A DNA stretch of 64,000 nt from Coptis chinensis. Its lineage: Eukaryota > Streptophyta > Magnoliopsida > Ranunculales > Ranunculaceae. Location: contig CM027384.1 of the NCBI GenBank assembly GCA_015680905.1, positions 77,347,501-77,411,500 of the forward strand, given 5' to 3'. Shown piece by piece: positions 10,960-22,984 of this stretch. Under the pieces are notes generated by a model. It saw only the letters and a program-made list of their open reading frames with translations. It searched no databases and was not told where the DNA came from. Made by a program: the position numbers and the translations under genes. How positions within the stretch are numbered: position 1 is the stretch's first letter; each line of letters opens with the position of its first letter.

Positions 10960-12034
10960 TTGATAACCGTAAAATACGTAGAATCCTAAATATTAATGTT
11001 AACAACACTAATACGTAATCCTACCGTTCTTACGTTTAAATCAATTCTTCTTACTCTCAAAACATAATCATGCAATATAATGAGTAAGGATTCGTTCCAC
11101 TCTTAACTGTCTAGACTTAAATTGAATTCAACTAATCAAACCCAAAAGGAACAATGGTGAGAGTAATGATTTGATGTGAAATTTCTATACTACTATTCCC
11201 AACACAAGAACAATAATAAGAACATGTCATTATGGAATAAGTAATTAACTTTATAAATCTAATAGAACAATAAGAACAAGATATGATTGAATGAATAACA
11301 ACTACTTATTAATCTAATGAACAATAAAAACAATGATTCAATACTCAAGAAATAAACTAATTAATTAATGTAAAACTAAATAATGTAAAACTAGATCTAG
11401 AACTAAGGTTTAATGGCTACTTTTCTTATCCTAACCTAATTTATTTTCTAACCTAACTATCTACCATTAACAAAGAGTCAAGCTTTTGTTTTTATACTTT
11501 CAGATCCAAAAATCGTGCATGGGCTTGGAGCCATGTTTTGGGCCGGAAAATCGGGCCCAAAACCCAATTCTTTCAGTCCGAAAAGGGCTCTTCAGCTGGA
11601 TTTGGCTTCAATAGATTTTTCGTCCACTTTTGCTCCTCTGATTGGGTCAAGGCTTGGACCATTGGAAAGCTCTTTCCGAGCCGGTCGTTTTGACATAAGG
11701 TAGGTCCAATTCCAAGGTCTGAGTCCAAAGATATGGTCTTCGAAATTCTCTTGACTTGTCTTGTTTTTAAGCCGCCGTTGTTGACTTTTCAGCTTTTGAC
11801 CGGGATTTACAAAGGCTTTATCTCCTTGAATCTTGGCATTTATTCACAGAACTCCTTAGCAACTGACCTTTGCTCCTTTATCTCGCTAAAGTGGCACATT
11901 TCTGCACATAATGGACTTTGAAGCCTGGAATGCATAAAAACACGTAATTAGTATTAACTCTTACTTATTATTCACATAATTGGTCTAAAAGTACGATTGT
12001 TAAGGGGTTAAAACTACAGTTTTGGGCTCTTATC
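10960..12034 (-). repeat. Athila-type LTR (B), 1075 bp, solo or 3' LTR
   Basis: On the plus strand it begins TGATAACCG and ends GGGCTCTTATCA, matching the ends of the other two Athila LTRs. Internal blocks match in order (GAGTAAGGATTCGTTCCAC at about 11084; an 'AAGGTTTAATGGC' block at about 11408). Sequence identity to the other LTRs is too low for them to be a pair from one insertion. There is no primer-binding site on the low side, which is copia integrase. No clear 5-bp target duplication is seen. Confidence 0.6.
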
Positions 12035-12855
12035 ACTTACCCAACTCAGATTTTAACCCTCGTTGGAATGTTCTCCTCTTTCTTGACAAAATCGAAGTAT
12101 TATACAAGACGTGTACTTATACGTAGAGAAATACTAAACATGCAATAATAGACACTTATACGTAAAAAGACATATAACCATGCAAAACAGTACCATTTAT
12201 ATGTATATATACATTGATATGCAATTCATGCCCAGTTAATCGTATATAAATATTTACAGGTGTATGAACATGATTCATGCATATTTCTAGGCTAATACGT
12301 AAATAATAATCCATAAACTAGTACATAATAACTACGTACATGGCATTCATGCAAAAACAGTAAAAATTTGGAACATGTAGCTTCCCGCTAGTCCGCCAAA
12401 AAAATGAAACAGACGTTTCAATCCGTCGACGTAATTAATCCCAGAAGATATTTGAATTTTCTGTTACAGGTTCAGAGAGTTAGTCCGGGGAATGGATCAA
12501 GATTTATCAGTGGATGCTGGAGGGAGAACAGGAGCATCAACAGATAGTATACACCCGCGGACGCAAGATACACCTGTGGACACGAAGTCTCATCACATCA
12601 CTTTAGGATATTTCCAAAATCAATTCAAATTTTCACAGCAACCTTAGAATGTTGTGTAGGTTACTTTCCCGGTCCTAACTTTTTGTTCTTGGAAGTACCA
12701 CAAAAAATCCGTTAGTGATCAGGTCTTTTGCGAGACAAAATCGACAAAATAAGACAAAAACGTAAGAATATAAGCAAAAATGAAGGAAGGATGAGAGTGG
12801 GGGTTCCCCTTGGAGCAAATTCCAATCTGTAGCACAAGTCCTTGGTCTTTAGAAT
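12035..12855 (-). other. Residual internal sequence between two Athila-type LTRs
   Basis: About 820 bp lie between LTR B and the primer-binding site at 12856. The part next to the PBS should be leader of the element whose 5' LTR is 12872-14373. No gag frame is found. A plus-strand frame of 51 codons (12492-12647, MDQDLSVDAGG...) follows a splice-acceptor-like TTCTGTTACAG. I do not recognise it, and it may be chance or a captured exon. Confidence 0.4.
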
Positions 12856-12868
12856 GGCAGCGGCGCCA
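12856..12868 (-). promoter_or_regulatory. Primer-binding site, tRNA-Asp type
   Basis: The minus-strand sequence TGGCGCCGCTGCC is identical to the site at 9464-9476. It lies three bases from the LTR that begins at 12872. Confidence 0.75.
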
Positions 12869-12871
12869 TTT

Positions 12872-14373
12872 TGATATTCACCTTTCGTATGTTAGAGATT
12901 TGAATCTCTTCCTTGGCCAAAATGTGAAAACAAAGATATTTTCCTTACTCACGATCTTCGTGTTCATATAGTTTGGAGTAAGGATTCGAACCAACCTAAA
13001 TTCTAGGACCACTTACAACTTAGTTTTACTCTTTTAGGAAACTAGTGAGTAAGTTTAGCTATGATTGTGTAAATACTAAATATTTGGTTTCTTTACTACA
13101 CAAAAATTGAAAACATTAAGTTACGTAACATGCAACTAAGACACGATAAAATTTTACTAAAATGAAAGTGGAGAGTTAATTTGCCTCATGTGAAGATAAC
13201 TTTTGTTATTGATTTTAGTAAGTGCATTTTACTCTTCCTAGAACTCATAGACAAGTCCTATTAAAAGAAAACTTGATCCCTAACATATATGGCTCATCTC
13301 TAAGCTCATACATGCTAGCATGTAGAACCAAAGCAATGAATTATCTCTAAGCTCATCACTTTGATCCCTAACTAGACTCTACACCAACTATCATTTTGGG
13401 ATATGATGTAGGTCTAGTTGTTCTTCCTAAACAACTTACTAAACCAAATAACAAAGATTTTCCCTCACATGAGTATTATTAACTCCCCACAAAGGGAAGG
13501 TTTAGCTCATGATCCTTGGGCGAAAAAAAAATGAGAGAAGTACAAATTATAATTGTAAAAAAAGAGAGAACTAAAAGAAAAAAAAAAATCTATAGATGAA
13601 CTCACTTGCATTTAGATTTTGTTTTTAACTAGAAGAACACAAGGTTACCTCCATTAAAACTATTACAAGCTTTCTACCAAAACTAAAAACTAAATAAAAA
13701 CTAAGGCTAAGAAACTAAAATAAGGAAAAGAAGTCAAGGCAGTAAATGGATTGTCCCCCCTTGTTTTGTTTTCTTCTCCATTTGAGAGAAATCTCATTTC
13801 CTCCCACGTGAAACACCAAACCACATTTACTTCATTTTTATCCACCACATTAAAACAAAGTGACACCTTGCCTTTTTTTTCACTATTAACACCTAATCTA
13901 ATTAATTACATGCAAGGTGTCAACTTTGCACCAATAATTTGGCATTTTTGTCTTGACATGCTCCATGATTGATGACTCATCAAACCTTGCGGGCCTGCAT
14001 AGTGGGTCCACGTGTAGTCCAGTGGCGGTCCAGTCTTTTGGCAATTTTATAACTTCCCGCCTATGCGTAGAGTTCATCACCTTGATTGTCTGAGCAGCTC
14101 ACTTGTCGCATTCGGAGTCCTGGTTCAAGAGGTAGGAGCTTCGGAAGTTTGATGCTTCTATGCAGATTTGTTGGGCTTTACATGGCTGATTTGGAAGAAT
14201 TCATATATACGTCGTTCCCCATGCTTTAACGCAGGTTTAACCAATATTTTCATGTTTATTGCGAATACCTGCAAAAGTACGAAAATATATTTATTTCATT
14301 ATTATTAAACACATAATTAACCAAATTTATATGTCTCAATGGGGTTTCATATTACATTTTTGGGTGCTTATCA
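12872..14373 (-). repeat. Athila-type 5' LTR, 1502 bp
   Basis: On the plus strand the LTR begins TGATATTCACC beside a primer-binding site and ends TGGGTGCTTATCA (14361-14373), so on its own strand it begins TGATAAGCACCCA. About 1.5 kb is the usual size for Athila LTRs. It abuts a LINE whose reading is cut at 14374, so this element inserted into the LINE. The partner 3' LTR is not identified in the window. Confidence 0.7.
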
Positions 14374-16631
14374 GGCACCTCTAAATACTTTTCGAAAAAA
14401 CTCGTATAATTTCTAACACTTTCTCAATAGCCTCTATTCTTGTGTGATGAATACCACCGATGAATAATTTGCTTTTCTCCCATCTTGATACATTGTCCCA
14501 GGGTTTTCTCATATTTTTGTAACAGCCATGCGATGTACTTCGATGCCTCTTCTATCCCTCTTGCAAAACAAAAATATCATCGGCAAATAAAGAGATGACT
14601 CGGCCCGAGTGTTTTTATCATCACCATTGGCTTAGTGTAACCCTGTTCTCTCAGAAAATTTATTCCCCTACTCAGTACATCTTCTACCAACACAAATAGT
14701 AATGGTGGTAATGGATCCCCCTACCTGAGACCCCTTCCAACACCAAAATATCCACATGGCCCCCCATTAACCAAAACTGAAATTTTTGCAGTTCTGATGA
14801 TGCAAAAAATCTAATCTATCCATCTGTGTGCAAACCCAAATTTTACCAACACCGCTTGTAAGAACTCCTAGCTCAGAGTATCGTAAGCCTCTGAGATGTC
14901 AACTTTGATGGCCACATTGCCACCATATCTTTTCTTCCTCATTTCATTTGCCATCTTTGAAGCAAGCCCAATATTGGACTGAATGCATCTTCCATGTATA
15001 AAGCCAGCTTGTTCAGGTGACACTAGCTTAGTAACAACCTTGTAAAGTCGCACCTGGAGCACCTTTGAAATCACTTTCATCAGCAAGTTTCTCATACATA
15101 TGGGTCTAAACTTGGACAACTTCTTAGTTTCTTTCTCCTTCGGAATCAGTGTTAAGAAGTACAAGTTTAGTCCACCTGGTATTTGGCATTCAACAAAGAA
15201 GGATCTAACAAATGCAAATACATCCCATTTGATAATGGTCCAACAATGTTGAAAGAACACCCCATTAAAACCATCAGGACCTGGAGAGCTATTCTTGTTG
15301 ATAGAAAAAATAGCATTCTCTATCTCCTGAAATTCTAGTATATTTGTCAGTTCTCTATTGTCACCATCAGTAACTAGTTTTGGGACTAATTCCAATAGCT
15401 GCTCATCCATTTGAATTTCCTTCTCTTGGAATTTAGTCTCAAAGTATTTGATTATAAATGCCGAGATCTCATCTTGTTCCTTCAGTATTTGGTCATCATC
15501 ATTAAGAATCTCCTCAATCATAGATGTCCCTAACCTCACTTTGTATAGAGCATGAAAGTAAGCAGAATTCCTTGCTCCCTCATCATACCATTTATTTCTC
15601 GATTTCTGCTTGGCAAGAGATTCTTTGTTGTTCAGAGTTTCTTCTAATGCGTGTTCGGCTTGAATAGCTAAAAACTCCATATTCTCATCCTCAGGATCTG
15701 CCTCTGCTTGTAGTTGCAACTGAAACAATTCCTGCTGTGCTTTCTTAATGTTAGTATCCGTATGACCGAACACTTCACAATTCCATTTTTTCAACTTTTG
15801 TTTCAATCTCTTCAGTTTAGCAGCCACTACAAACAATGGCTTACCCCGGAACTCTTGATTCCAATTATTTTTCACCACTTCCATAAAACCCTTGTGTTGT
15901 GTCCAACAGTTGTTGAAACGAAAGGGTGTATTCTTAGGCTTAGGAACATGAACGCAGTGCCCAATGAGGGGAGCATGGTCTGATCCTATCCTAGAACCCA
16001 CTTTATAACTCCATCCTGCGAACTTCAAACACCAAGCGTTATTAAAGAAACATCTGTCCAGCTTGCAGTAAGTTCTCTTTAGCCCTTTCTGATTATTGCA
16101 CCATGTTGTTTCAAGCCCCATAAAAGGACTCTCCATCAGTTCACAATTATTGAACATCCCATGGAACTCATTAATTGCTACTCTTAAAGGCAGCCTACCA
16201 CCCTTTTTCTCCTCATTTGCCATGACCACATTAAAATCCCCCACCACTAGCCATGGTGTCGTGTTTTTAATTCTTTCCAGATCCATCCAAAGCTTTCTCC
16301 TCTGAACAAGAGGACATTTTGCATGTACAAAAGTAATGATAGCTCCATTCCACTCAATAGTAATATGCTGATTGGAATTGAAAAGGTGTCTAATCACCAC
16401 ATCCCTTCTATTCATCACCCATAGATTTCCCAAAATCTCTTGAGAACCATTATGTATGACAGAATCATTATACATATTCAAGCTAAGTCTTTTAATATTA
16501 CTAACTGTGGGTTTGATCTTAGGCTCAGCCAAACAAAGAATCTCTGGATTATGACCTAAAACCAAATCCTTTATTCTCTCTACTGATATGTCTTTCTTAA
16601 CCCCCCTCACATTCCAAAATAATGTCCTCAT
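14374..16631 (-). pseudogene. LINE ORF2: endonuclease and reverse transcriptase
   Basis: ORF2 starts at the ATG at 16631 and is open for 587 codons. The N-terminus MRTLFWNVRGV is the classic plant L1 apurinic endonuclease start. WLVVGDFNVV carries a metal-binding residue and GSDHAPL is the last endonuclease motif. RT begins around residue 450 (NSSPGPDGFNGVFF), followed by FRPICMRN, SPEQAGFIHGR and KVDISEAYDTLS. At 14868 a tryptophan codon of the usual LSWEFL has become TAG. Beyond it the frame is shifted, but GLRQGDP-like and FADDIF motifs (near 14580) remain. The enzyme would nick DNA and copy element RNA in place. This copy is inactive. Confidence 0.9.
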
Positions 16632-17290
16632 TTAGAAATAGACCGGGTGGCTTTCTGTGCTTGTAGGGTTACAACTGCAGAGTTAGTTCCCCCTTTCTTC
16701 TCTTTGTTCTTATTCTTCTGCTTAGTTCTCGTAGTCACACCTCTTTGTATTAGAAAACTGTCGACTTTGTTATCAGCTAACTCTGCCCAGTTTTCATTAA
16801 CACATCCAGCATCACCCTCCTTTTGAAACTCAATCCCTGCATCCTCTTAATTATCCAATACATAAAAGTTATTTCTTATTGGCAATTTAGGATTCGCTGG
16901 TGAACTCTGTGAATTGGGACTAATCTGTGCCACCACCTAATCAATCGCAACTTGCCTTTCAGAGTATTGAGAGAAATCTACAATTAACTGTGCATACTCA
17001 CCTTGTTTCTCTGGCTCCAGCACACTATTTATGACTTCTGTGACAGTATTTTTCAACACATCATGAGCTTCCTCTCCCCCTACAACTTCCACAATAGACG
17101 CAAGAACTGGGATACTAGCCTTCGGCACAACGTTGACTAGCTCATGTCCTTCATCCTCCACCACAGTCTCAACACCACCTACATGTTGATCAGTTGTAAC
17201 CTGTACTGATTACTCGCCTCCGACACCTCGTTAACTAACTCTGTATTTTCAGCAACATCACTATTTCAACACCACCTGAGTGTTGTGCAT
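16632..17290 (-). pseudogene. LINE ORF1 (Gag-like) remnant
   Basis: The segment directly upstream of ORF2 reads a basic Lys/Asn-rich end and SAVVTLQAQKATRS just before the ORF2 start, as in plant L1 ORF1 tails. A piece of 75 codons at 16937-17164 (MVEDEGHELVNVV...) belongs to the same protein. Frameshifts and stops are present, and the N-terminal RNA-binding part is not visible. Confidence 0.55.
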
Positions 17291-17300
17291 TAGGCAAATG

Positions 17301-18197
17301 TTTTGAACAAAAAAGAGGTGAATAAAGTCACAAACCCACCACCTGCATTGAGAATGCTCTTAAGTTACTAGATTTTACCCATGTCCCCCCCCCCCTTACA
17401 AAAGTCCAATCCATACGGCTATGATTTAAAAAAAATTACAACTGAAACCCAGTCCCGCAGAAGCCCATCCAAATTGTAACCGAAGCCCAGTCCCAAAAAA
17501 ACTCAGCTGCACTTGTTGACCACCATCAGCACACCCCATTAGGACCATTAACACTTTTGGATGCTCCATGTCATAAACAAAAGCCAAAATATCCAAAGGT
17601 TAGGGATTGGGGTGGTTGGTCCAACACCACCCTTCTTTGTTATATAGACTAGTATTTGTCCGTGGTCGCACAAACACATATATCTTCTCCAAGGCGGTAG
17701 GAGAGAGGATGACGGTAGGGCCGGGATAAAGCAAGAGAGTGATGGAGCATTTCGTTAGTTTGTTTAGAGAATAAAACAAAAGAGAGAATCCTATGGACCT
17801 ATTTGAGATAACTAAAACAACATACCACTAGATAACTCCCCATTCGTCCACGTTATAAGCCCAAAAAATAGGATTAGAGGCTTAGAGCCAGAGGGATGGA
17901 GGCCTTGTGGGCCCCACACTTTTCTTATTTGTTATATAGATTATTATTATTAAATTATTAATCTCATTGTTTTTTGTTTAAGCATTGAAAAAAAAATTAA
18001 ACCTAAAATGAAATCCTTTTTTTTTTTGTATAATTTATTAATTTTGAATATTGATTTGTTCTAAAATTGAAATTGGTGTATACTTGTATTGTGTGAGCTA
18101 TAACTATATTCTATTGGAATATTGAATATAATGTGATTATAGTTATCTAGGTTTGTAGTAACTACACTCACTATTTTATCATTTTTGAGTAATAGAA
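17301..18197. other. Intergenic AT-rich DNA with poly-C runs
   Basis: No gene is seen. There is a C-run at about 17385-17394, and poly-T/A tracts near 17990-18030. TTGTTATATAGA occurs at about 17637 and again near 17930, which may mark an unrecognised small element. Confidence 0.4.
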
Positions 18198-18607
18198 TAT
18201 GGGAGGGGTTCTAGGGACATATTTTATCTTAACACATAAACAAACTCAAAATCCTTAGTGTATTTATAAGTTTTGGATTAGGCTAATTTTTTGTAGATAT
18301 AATATCCTAACTATTCTAAACATTGTCACCAATAATCAAAAAAATAAAAAAAATTCCAAACTTGCCAAATGTAGTTAGCAATTTACAAAATTTGGCTAAT
18401 TGTAGACCGTTTATTTTCACCATTTTTTATACTATATTTGGCAAGTTTAGAAATTTTTGATTTTTTTGATTATTTGTGACAATATTTAAAATAGTTAGGA
18501 AATCATATCTACAAAAAATTAGCCGAATCCAAAACTTATAAATGCCCTAACGATTTTGAGTTTGTTTACATGTTAAGATAAGATATGTCTTTAGAACCCC
18601 TCCCATA
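18198..18607. mobile_element. Long-hairpin MITE (410 bp), possibly Mutator-like
   Basis: The two halves are near-perfect inverted copies for about 170 bp. TATGGGAGGGGTTCTA at the left matches TAGAACCCCTCCCATA at the right, and the arms keep pairing inward (for example AACAAACTCAAAATC with GATTTTGAGTTTGTT). A loop of about 60 bp remains at 18370-18430. Flanks GAGTAATAGAA and GAGTATAATGAA look like a decayed 9-11 bp target duplication, which would fit a Mutator-type foldback. There is no coding capacity. RNA from it would fold into a long hairpin. Confidence 0.8.
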
Positions 18608-18777
18608 GAGTATAATGAAATTGATGACTCTTTTGTTTACAATGTTAGTTAATTATGAACTCAAATAGATATTTGGGTAGTTTTGTAGTTTTGTCTCACA
18701 CATGAATTGGTTCTCTTAAAAAAAAAAAATCCCTAAAATTGAACTTCAAACTAGTGCCCCCCCCCCCCCTATATAAC
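18608..18777. other. Spacer with poly-A and poly-C runs
   Basis: AT-rich spacer ending in a run of 13 C just before the copia LTR. Its last five bases (ATAAC, 18773-18777) are the copia target duplication. Confidence 0.6.
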
Positions 18778-18920
18778 TGTTAGCAGGGCTATTATAGTAT
18801 TTTTCCTATATTACCTTTGTAATTACTTTATTATCCTTTCTAGGGTTTCTATTATGATTCTATAAATATAAGTGATGAGCTTTCTCATTCACTTAACTTT
18901 TCCCTAAATTACTTTCTACA
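18778..18920 (+). repeat. Copia 5' LTR (143 bp)
   Basis: It begins TGTTAGCAGGG and ends CTTTCTACA. A TATA-like ATAAATATAAG occurs about 50 bp before the end. It is identical to 22985-23127. Confidence 0.95.
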
Positions 18921-18932
18921 TGGTATCGAGCC
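18921..18932 (+). promoter_or_regulatory. Primer-binding site, initiator tRNA-Met type
   Basis: TGGTATCGAGCC directly follows the LTR. It is the copia consensus TGGTATCAGAGCC lacking one A. Confidence 0.85.
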
Positions 18933-19096
18933 ATTAAAAGCAAATTGTTTCGATTGCAACCTAAGCTTCCGTGATTTTTTTTTTTCTTTTTTTTCGCCTT
19001 TCATTTTTTTTTTTATATAACCAATCACGAGATCACGATAGGTGTTGATCTGAATCTCAGATCTGTTTATTATTTTGAGATAATTATTTAATCGAT

Positions 19097-22000
19097 ATGA
19101 CTAATAGTGATGAGTCTACTATCTTGACTGTTCAAAGAAGAATCGAGTATTTTCAGTTTCTTCTTTGGGCTCAATCGAAGTTTGAGTATGCTGTTGTTCA
19201 TCCGCTTGACAAGCATCCGCTCCCAACTCTCGAGGAAGCACATGCCTATTGTCTCTCGATCGAGTCGCCGAGTGCCCGTGCCTCATACTCCCGGTCTTCG
19301 TTTTGGACTTCGCTATGGCGGTTCGTTATGCTTATCCGCCACCGCCGGTTCCTCCACAAACTTTCCGGGCACCATTACCTGGCTTTTGCCATTGCCAACG
19401 GCTCGTAGTTCTCGGCCTCCAAACAAGAAGTGTGATCATTGTGGTAAATTTGGGCATGTAAAGGCAACATGTTATCAATTACACGGTTAAATCTCCCGGT
19501 TTTCAACCACCACGATCAACATCTTAGTCCTCAAGACACACCTATCTGGCGACTCTAGTACATTAGAGTCTTACGCCAGTGCTCTTTCTCCGGAAGAGAT
19601 CAGCAGGTTTCGCAATTTCTCTATGTCTTCTCAACCGGGACCTTCTCATGCGTAATTTTGCATCCGCCAATAGTGCTTCGCATCCCGGACTTCACCCCCG
19701 GATTGTTGATTCGGTGCCACCGATAATATGATCGGTATGTCTTCTCTTTTTGAATTATGCATCTAGTTCTTGGAAACGGACCGGTTGTCTTGCCAATGGG
19801 GCTGAAACGCCATTGTAGGGGCGGGGTTATCCCCAGCCATCGATTCATTTTTGTTACCTGATGTTCTTCATGTCCCCAAGTTGACCACCAATCTTATTTC
19901 TGTTAGTAAACTTACCAAAGATGTAAACTGCAGTGTAACCTTTTATCCATCTTACTGTGTTTTCCAGGATCTGGTGTCGCAGAAGGTGATTGGCAGTGGA
20001 CGTGAAGAGGGTGGCTTATATGTACTGGATAGACCTGTTTCTTCAGTCTCTCCCCATGCCCTCCAGTTAGAGTCTTCGTCTGGTAGTGAAAATGTAAAGC
20101 GGGTGTTACGTTGGCATCACCGCTTAGGTCATATTTCTTTTGAGTATCTACGTTATTTGTTTCCATCTTTCTTTTCCAAAGTATCCATGTCAAGTCTATC
20201 TTGTGAGACATGTGAACTGGCTAAACATCATTGTAGCCCTTATCCATTAAGTAGTAATAAAACTTCGCCTTTGTTTGATATTGTGCACTCGATGTTTGGG
20301 GTCCCCGCCTCCCGGGCCACTTCGTTTTAGGATTTAGTTATTTTGTGTTATTCATTGATGATTTCTCTAGGTGTACTTGGGTTTATTTAATGAAATCCAA
20401 AGATGAAGTCTCCTCCATTTTCCGAGTTTTATCGCAAATGGTTCGCATTACCGCACTGTCTCTATTGATCGAGGTGTACTCATTGATCGAGGTGGGGAAT
20501 TTCGTCTCATGGTCTTCGGCGATTACGTGAGGCCAATGGTATTTTGCATCAAACCTCTAACACTCAAACTCCACGTTAAAAATGGCAAGTCGAAAAGAAA
20601 AACGTCATATTCTTGATCTTGCTCGTGCTATGTCTATTGGCATGAATGTTCCTTCACGTTTCTGGTCGATGTCAGTCTTACTACGGCGGTGTATCTCATT
20701 AACCGTTCTCCATCTCGAGCTTTTGGCTTTCTCCCCCGTATTCCATTATTCATCCCGATCGTTTCGTTTTTCAAATCCCACCTCGTGTTTATGGGTGTGT
20801 TTGTTTTAGATCCAAGTCACCGTGTCTATCTCTAAACTAGATCCACGTGCTTTGAAATGTGTGTTCCTGGGTTACTCTCATACTCGGAAAGGGTTATCGG
20901 TGTTATCACCCCTCATCGCGTCGTTGTTTCATCTCCATGGGCGTTACCTTCTTCTTCAACATGCTCCATTCTTTTCGGTGATGTTCTATCTGGGGAGTGG
21001 TTTCCGGTACTCCCTTTCCTCATGAAATTCACATTCGGTTCCTATTTCTTTTCCACTTCCGATGAGTGTTCACCGAGCCTATAGTCTCCCCTCCGTTCCA
21101 CATTTGGTTTCACCTCCTTTACGTGTCTATACTGCCGATATCTAGGGCCAACCTTCTCCACCGATCGCCCGACATCTTCTACTTCTCCGTGTTCACCACT
21201 CGCCAATCGATTCACTTTTACGGTATTGAGCCATCTCATATCCCTCCCAGACTAGTTACTATTGATGTTGATTTACCGGTTGTTGATATAACTCGATACT
21301 CCACCTATTGTCGTTGCTCGAAAGAGAAGCGCATCGCAAGAATGCCGCCTAGATATGCTAATACTGTAGCTTATTCTATCACTAATTATACTTCAGATCA
21401 TCGTTTGTCTCCTAGTTACAGATCTTTTCAGGCTTCTCTCTCATTGGTTGATATACCACGCATGTGGCAGAGGTTGGCCCTCATTGGAAGGCTGCGATGT
21501 TGGAGGAATTACATGCATTAGAGGTCAATAATACTTGGGTCTTGGTTTCTCTTCCGCCTGGCCGTAGAGCAGTCGGGTGTAAATGGGTTTTCACGGTGAA
21601 ACAAAACCCAGATGGAACAGTTAGTAGGTACAAGGCTCGGTTGGTTGCTAAGGGGTATGCACAGATTCATGGGGTTGATTATCAGGAGACCTTTGCTCCT
21701 CGTGGGCAAGATGAATCTGATTTGAGTTATTTTTCTCTTCTTTGCGTCCAAGTCATGGCCCCTTTTTCAGATGGATGTAAAAAATGCCTTTCTCAATGGG
21801 GCTTTACAAGAAGAGGTGTATATGTCTTCACCACCTGGTTTCCGTTCTTCTACTTCGGGCTTGGTGTGCCGGTTGAAAAAGTCTATTTATGGGCTTAAGC
21901 AGTCTCCTCGCACTTGGGCTGAAACATTTGCTACAGCCATGACTGCATATGGATATGTTCGTGAGTCAAGTGACCACACCTTGTTTCTTAGACACTCGCA

Positions 22001-22976
22001 CACGAAGATTGTTGTATTGCTTGTTTATGTGGGCGATATTGTTATTAATTTGGCGATGATGTTCGGGTATTAGTGACCTGAAATCCTATCTCGATACACT
22101 TTTCAGTGACGATCTCGCCCCTTGCGTTACTTCCTTGGGATTGAGGTTGCTCGTTCTAGTTCTGGTATTTTTATCTCTCAGAGAAAGTATATTTTTGATC
22201 TTCTCTCTGCTTCAGGGCAACTTGCATGTCGTCCTGCTGAGACACCTATTGAACAGAACCATCACCTAGCCGACTATGATGGGGAGTTGTTGGACGACAT
22301 TGGTCAGTATCAGCGGCTTCTTGGGAAGCTCCTCTATCTTTCTCTTACCCGTCCTGATATTACATATGTGGTTGGCGTTCTCAGTCAGTTTATGCACAAG
22401 CCGCGCATTCCTCATCTTCAGGCAACTATTCGTGTGCTTCGTTATCTCAAAGGATGTCCTGGACGTGGCCTTTTGTTTCGAGATAATGGTCATTCTCGGC
22501 CGAGGCGTGGACCGATCTTCGACTATGAAGGTTGTAGATCCGATCGTCGATCTACTGGTATTAATACCACTATTGGTGGTAATTTGGTTACATGGCGGAA
22601 GTAAGAAACAAGATGTTGTTTCTAGGTCCAAAGGTCGGCAGAGTACGCATGCATGGCCCAAGGTGTATGTGAGCTGATATGGCTAAAACGTCTTCTACGA
22701 GACCTTCATCTACATGTCTCTCTTCCGATGACGCTTTACTGTGACAACAAGTCTGCTCTTAGCATTTTGGCTAATCCTGTGCAACATGATCGTACTAGAC
22801 ATATAGAGGTTGATCGGTACTTTCTACGTGAGAAAGTGACTTCTGGACAAATTTGTGCTTTATATGTTCCGACATCTCAAAGCCACTTCTGGACTTTCTT
22901 CTGGCGCGCTTAGTAGTAGACTATTTTCGGATGTTTTGTCCAAGCTGGGTATGTGTGATATCCATAGTCCAGCTTG
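19097..22976 (+). pseudogene. Copia gag-pol polyprotein, multiply frameshifted
   Basis: Pieces in order: a short gag part (19097-19300); a CCHC knuckle CDHCGKFGHVKATC at about 19430; a protease site where WIVDSG is present but the frame breaks inside the DSGAT motif (about 19700); GAG-pre-integrase 19851-20330 with WHHRLGH and CETCELAK; the integrase start FIDDFSRCTWVY (20345), then degraded; RT from 21490 (WKAAMLEEL, NNTWVLV, GCKWVFTVKQNPDG, YKARLVAKGY), DVKNAFLNG (21774) and LVYVGDIVI (about 22025), where the usual YVDD reads YVGD; then RYFLGIEVARS and RNase H (TLYCDNKSALSI at about 22730). The changed catalytic aspartate and many shifts rule out activity. Confidence 0.95.
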
Positions 22977-22984
22977 AGGGGGAG
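22976..22984 (+). promoter_or_regulatory. Polypurine tract of the copia element
   Basis: GAGGGGGAG lies directly before the 3' LTR and would prime plus-strand DNA synthesis. Confidence 0.85.

Larger units (their letters stand above)
14374..17300 (-). mobile_element. L1-type plant LINE, 3' truncated by the Athila LTR
   Basis: The order on the minus strand is an ORF1 remnant (about 17290-16640) and then ORF2 (16631 down to 14374) with endonuclease and reverse transcriptase. The RT C-terminus, RNase H, 3' UTR and poly(A) are missing. The break coincides with the outer end of the Athila LTR at 14373. The left boundary near 17300 is approximate. Confidence 0.8.

Noticed and set aside
12492..12647. 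Captured host exon (51 codons)
   Set aside because: Only an acceptor-like site supports it; no domain and no donor; listed as a comment, not as a gene.
17385..17394. Poly-C run as an origin or regulatory site
   Set aside because: Simple homopolymer without context; similar runs at 18757 and 31861 (G).
22266..22661. Minus-strand frame of 131 codons
   Set aside because: Shadow of copia pol.
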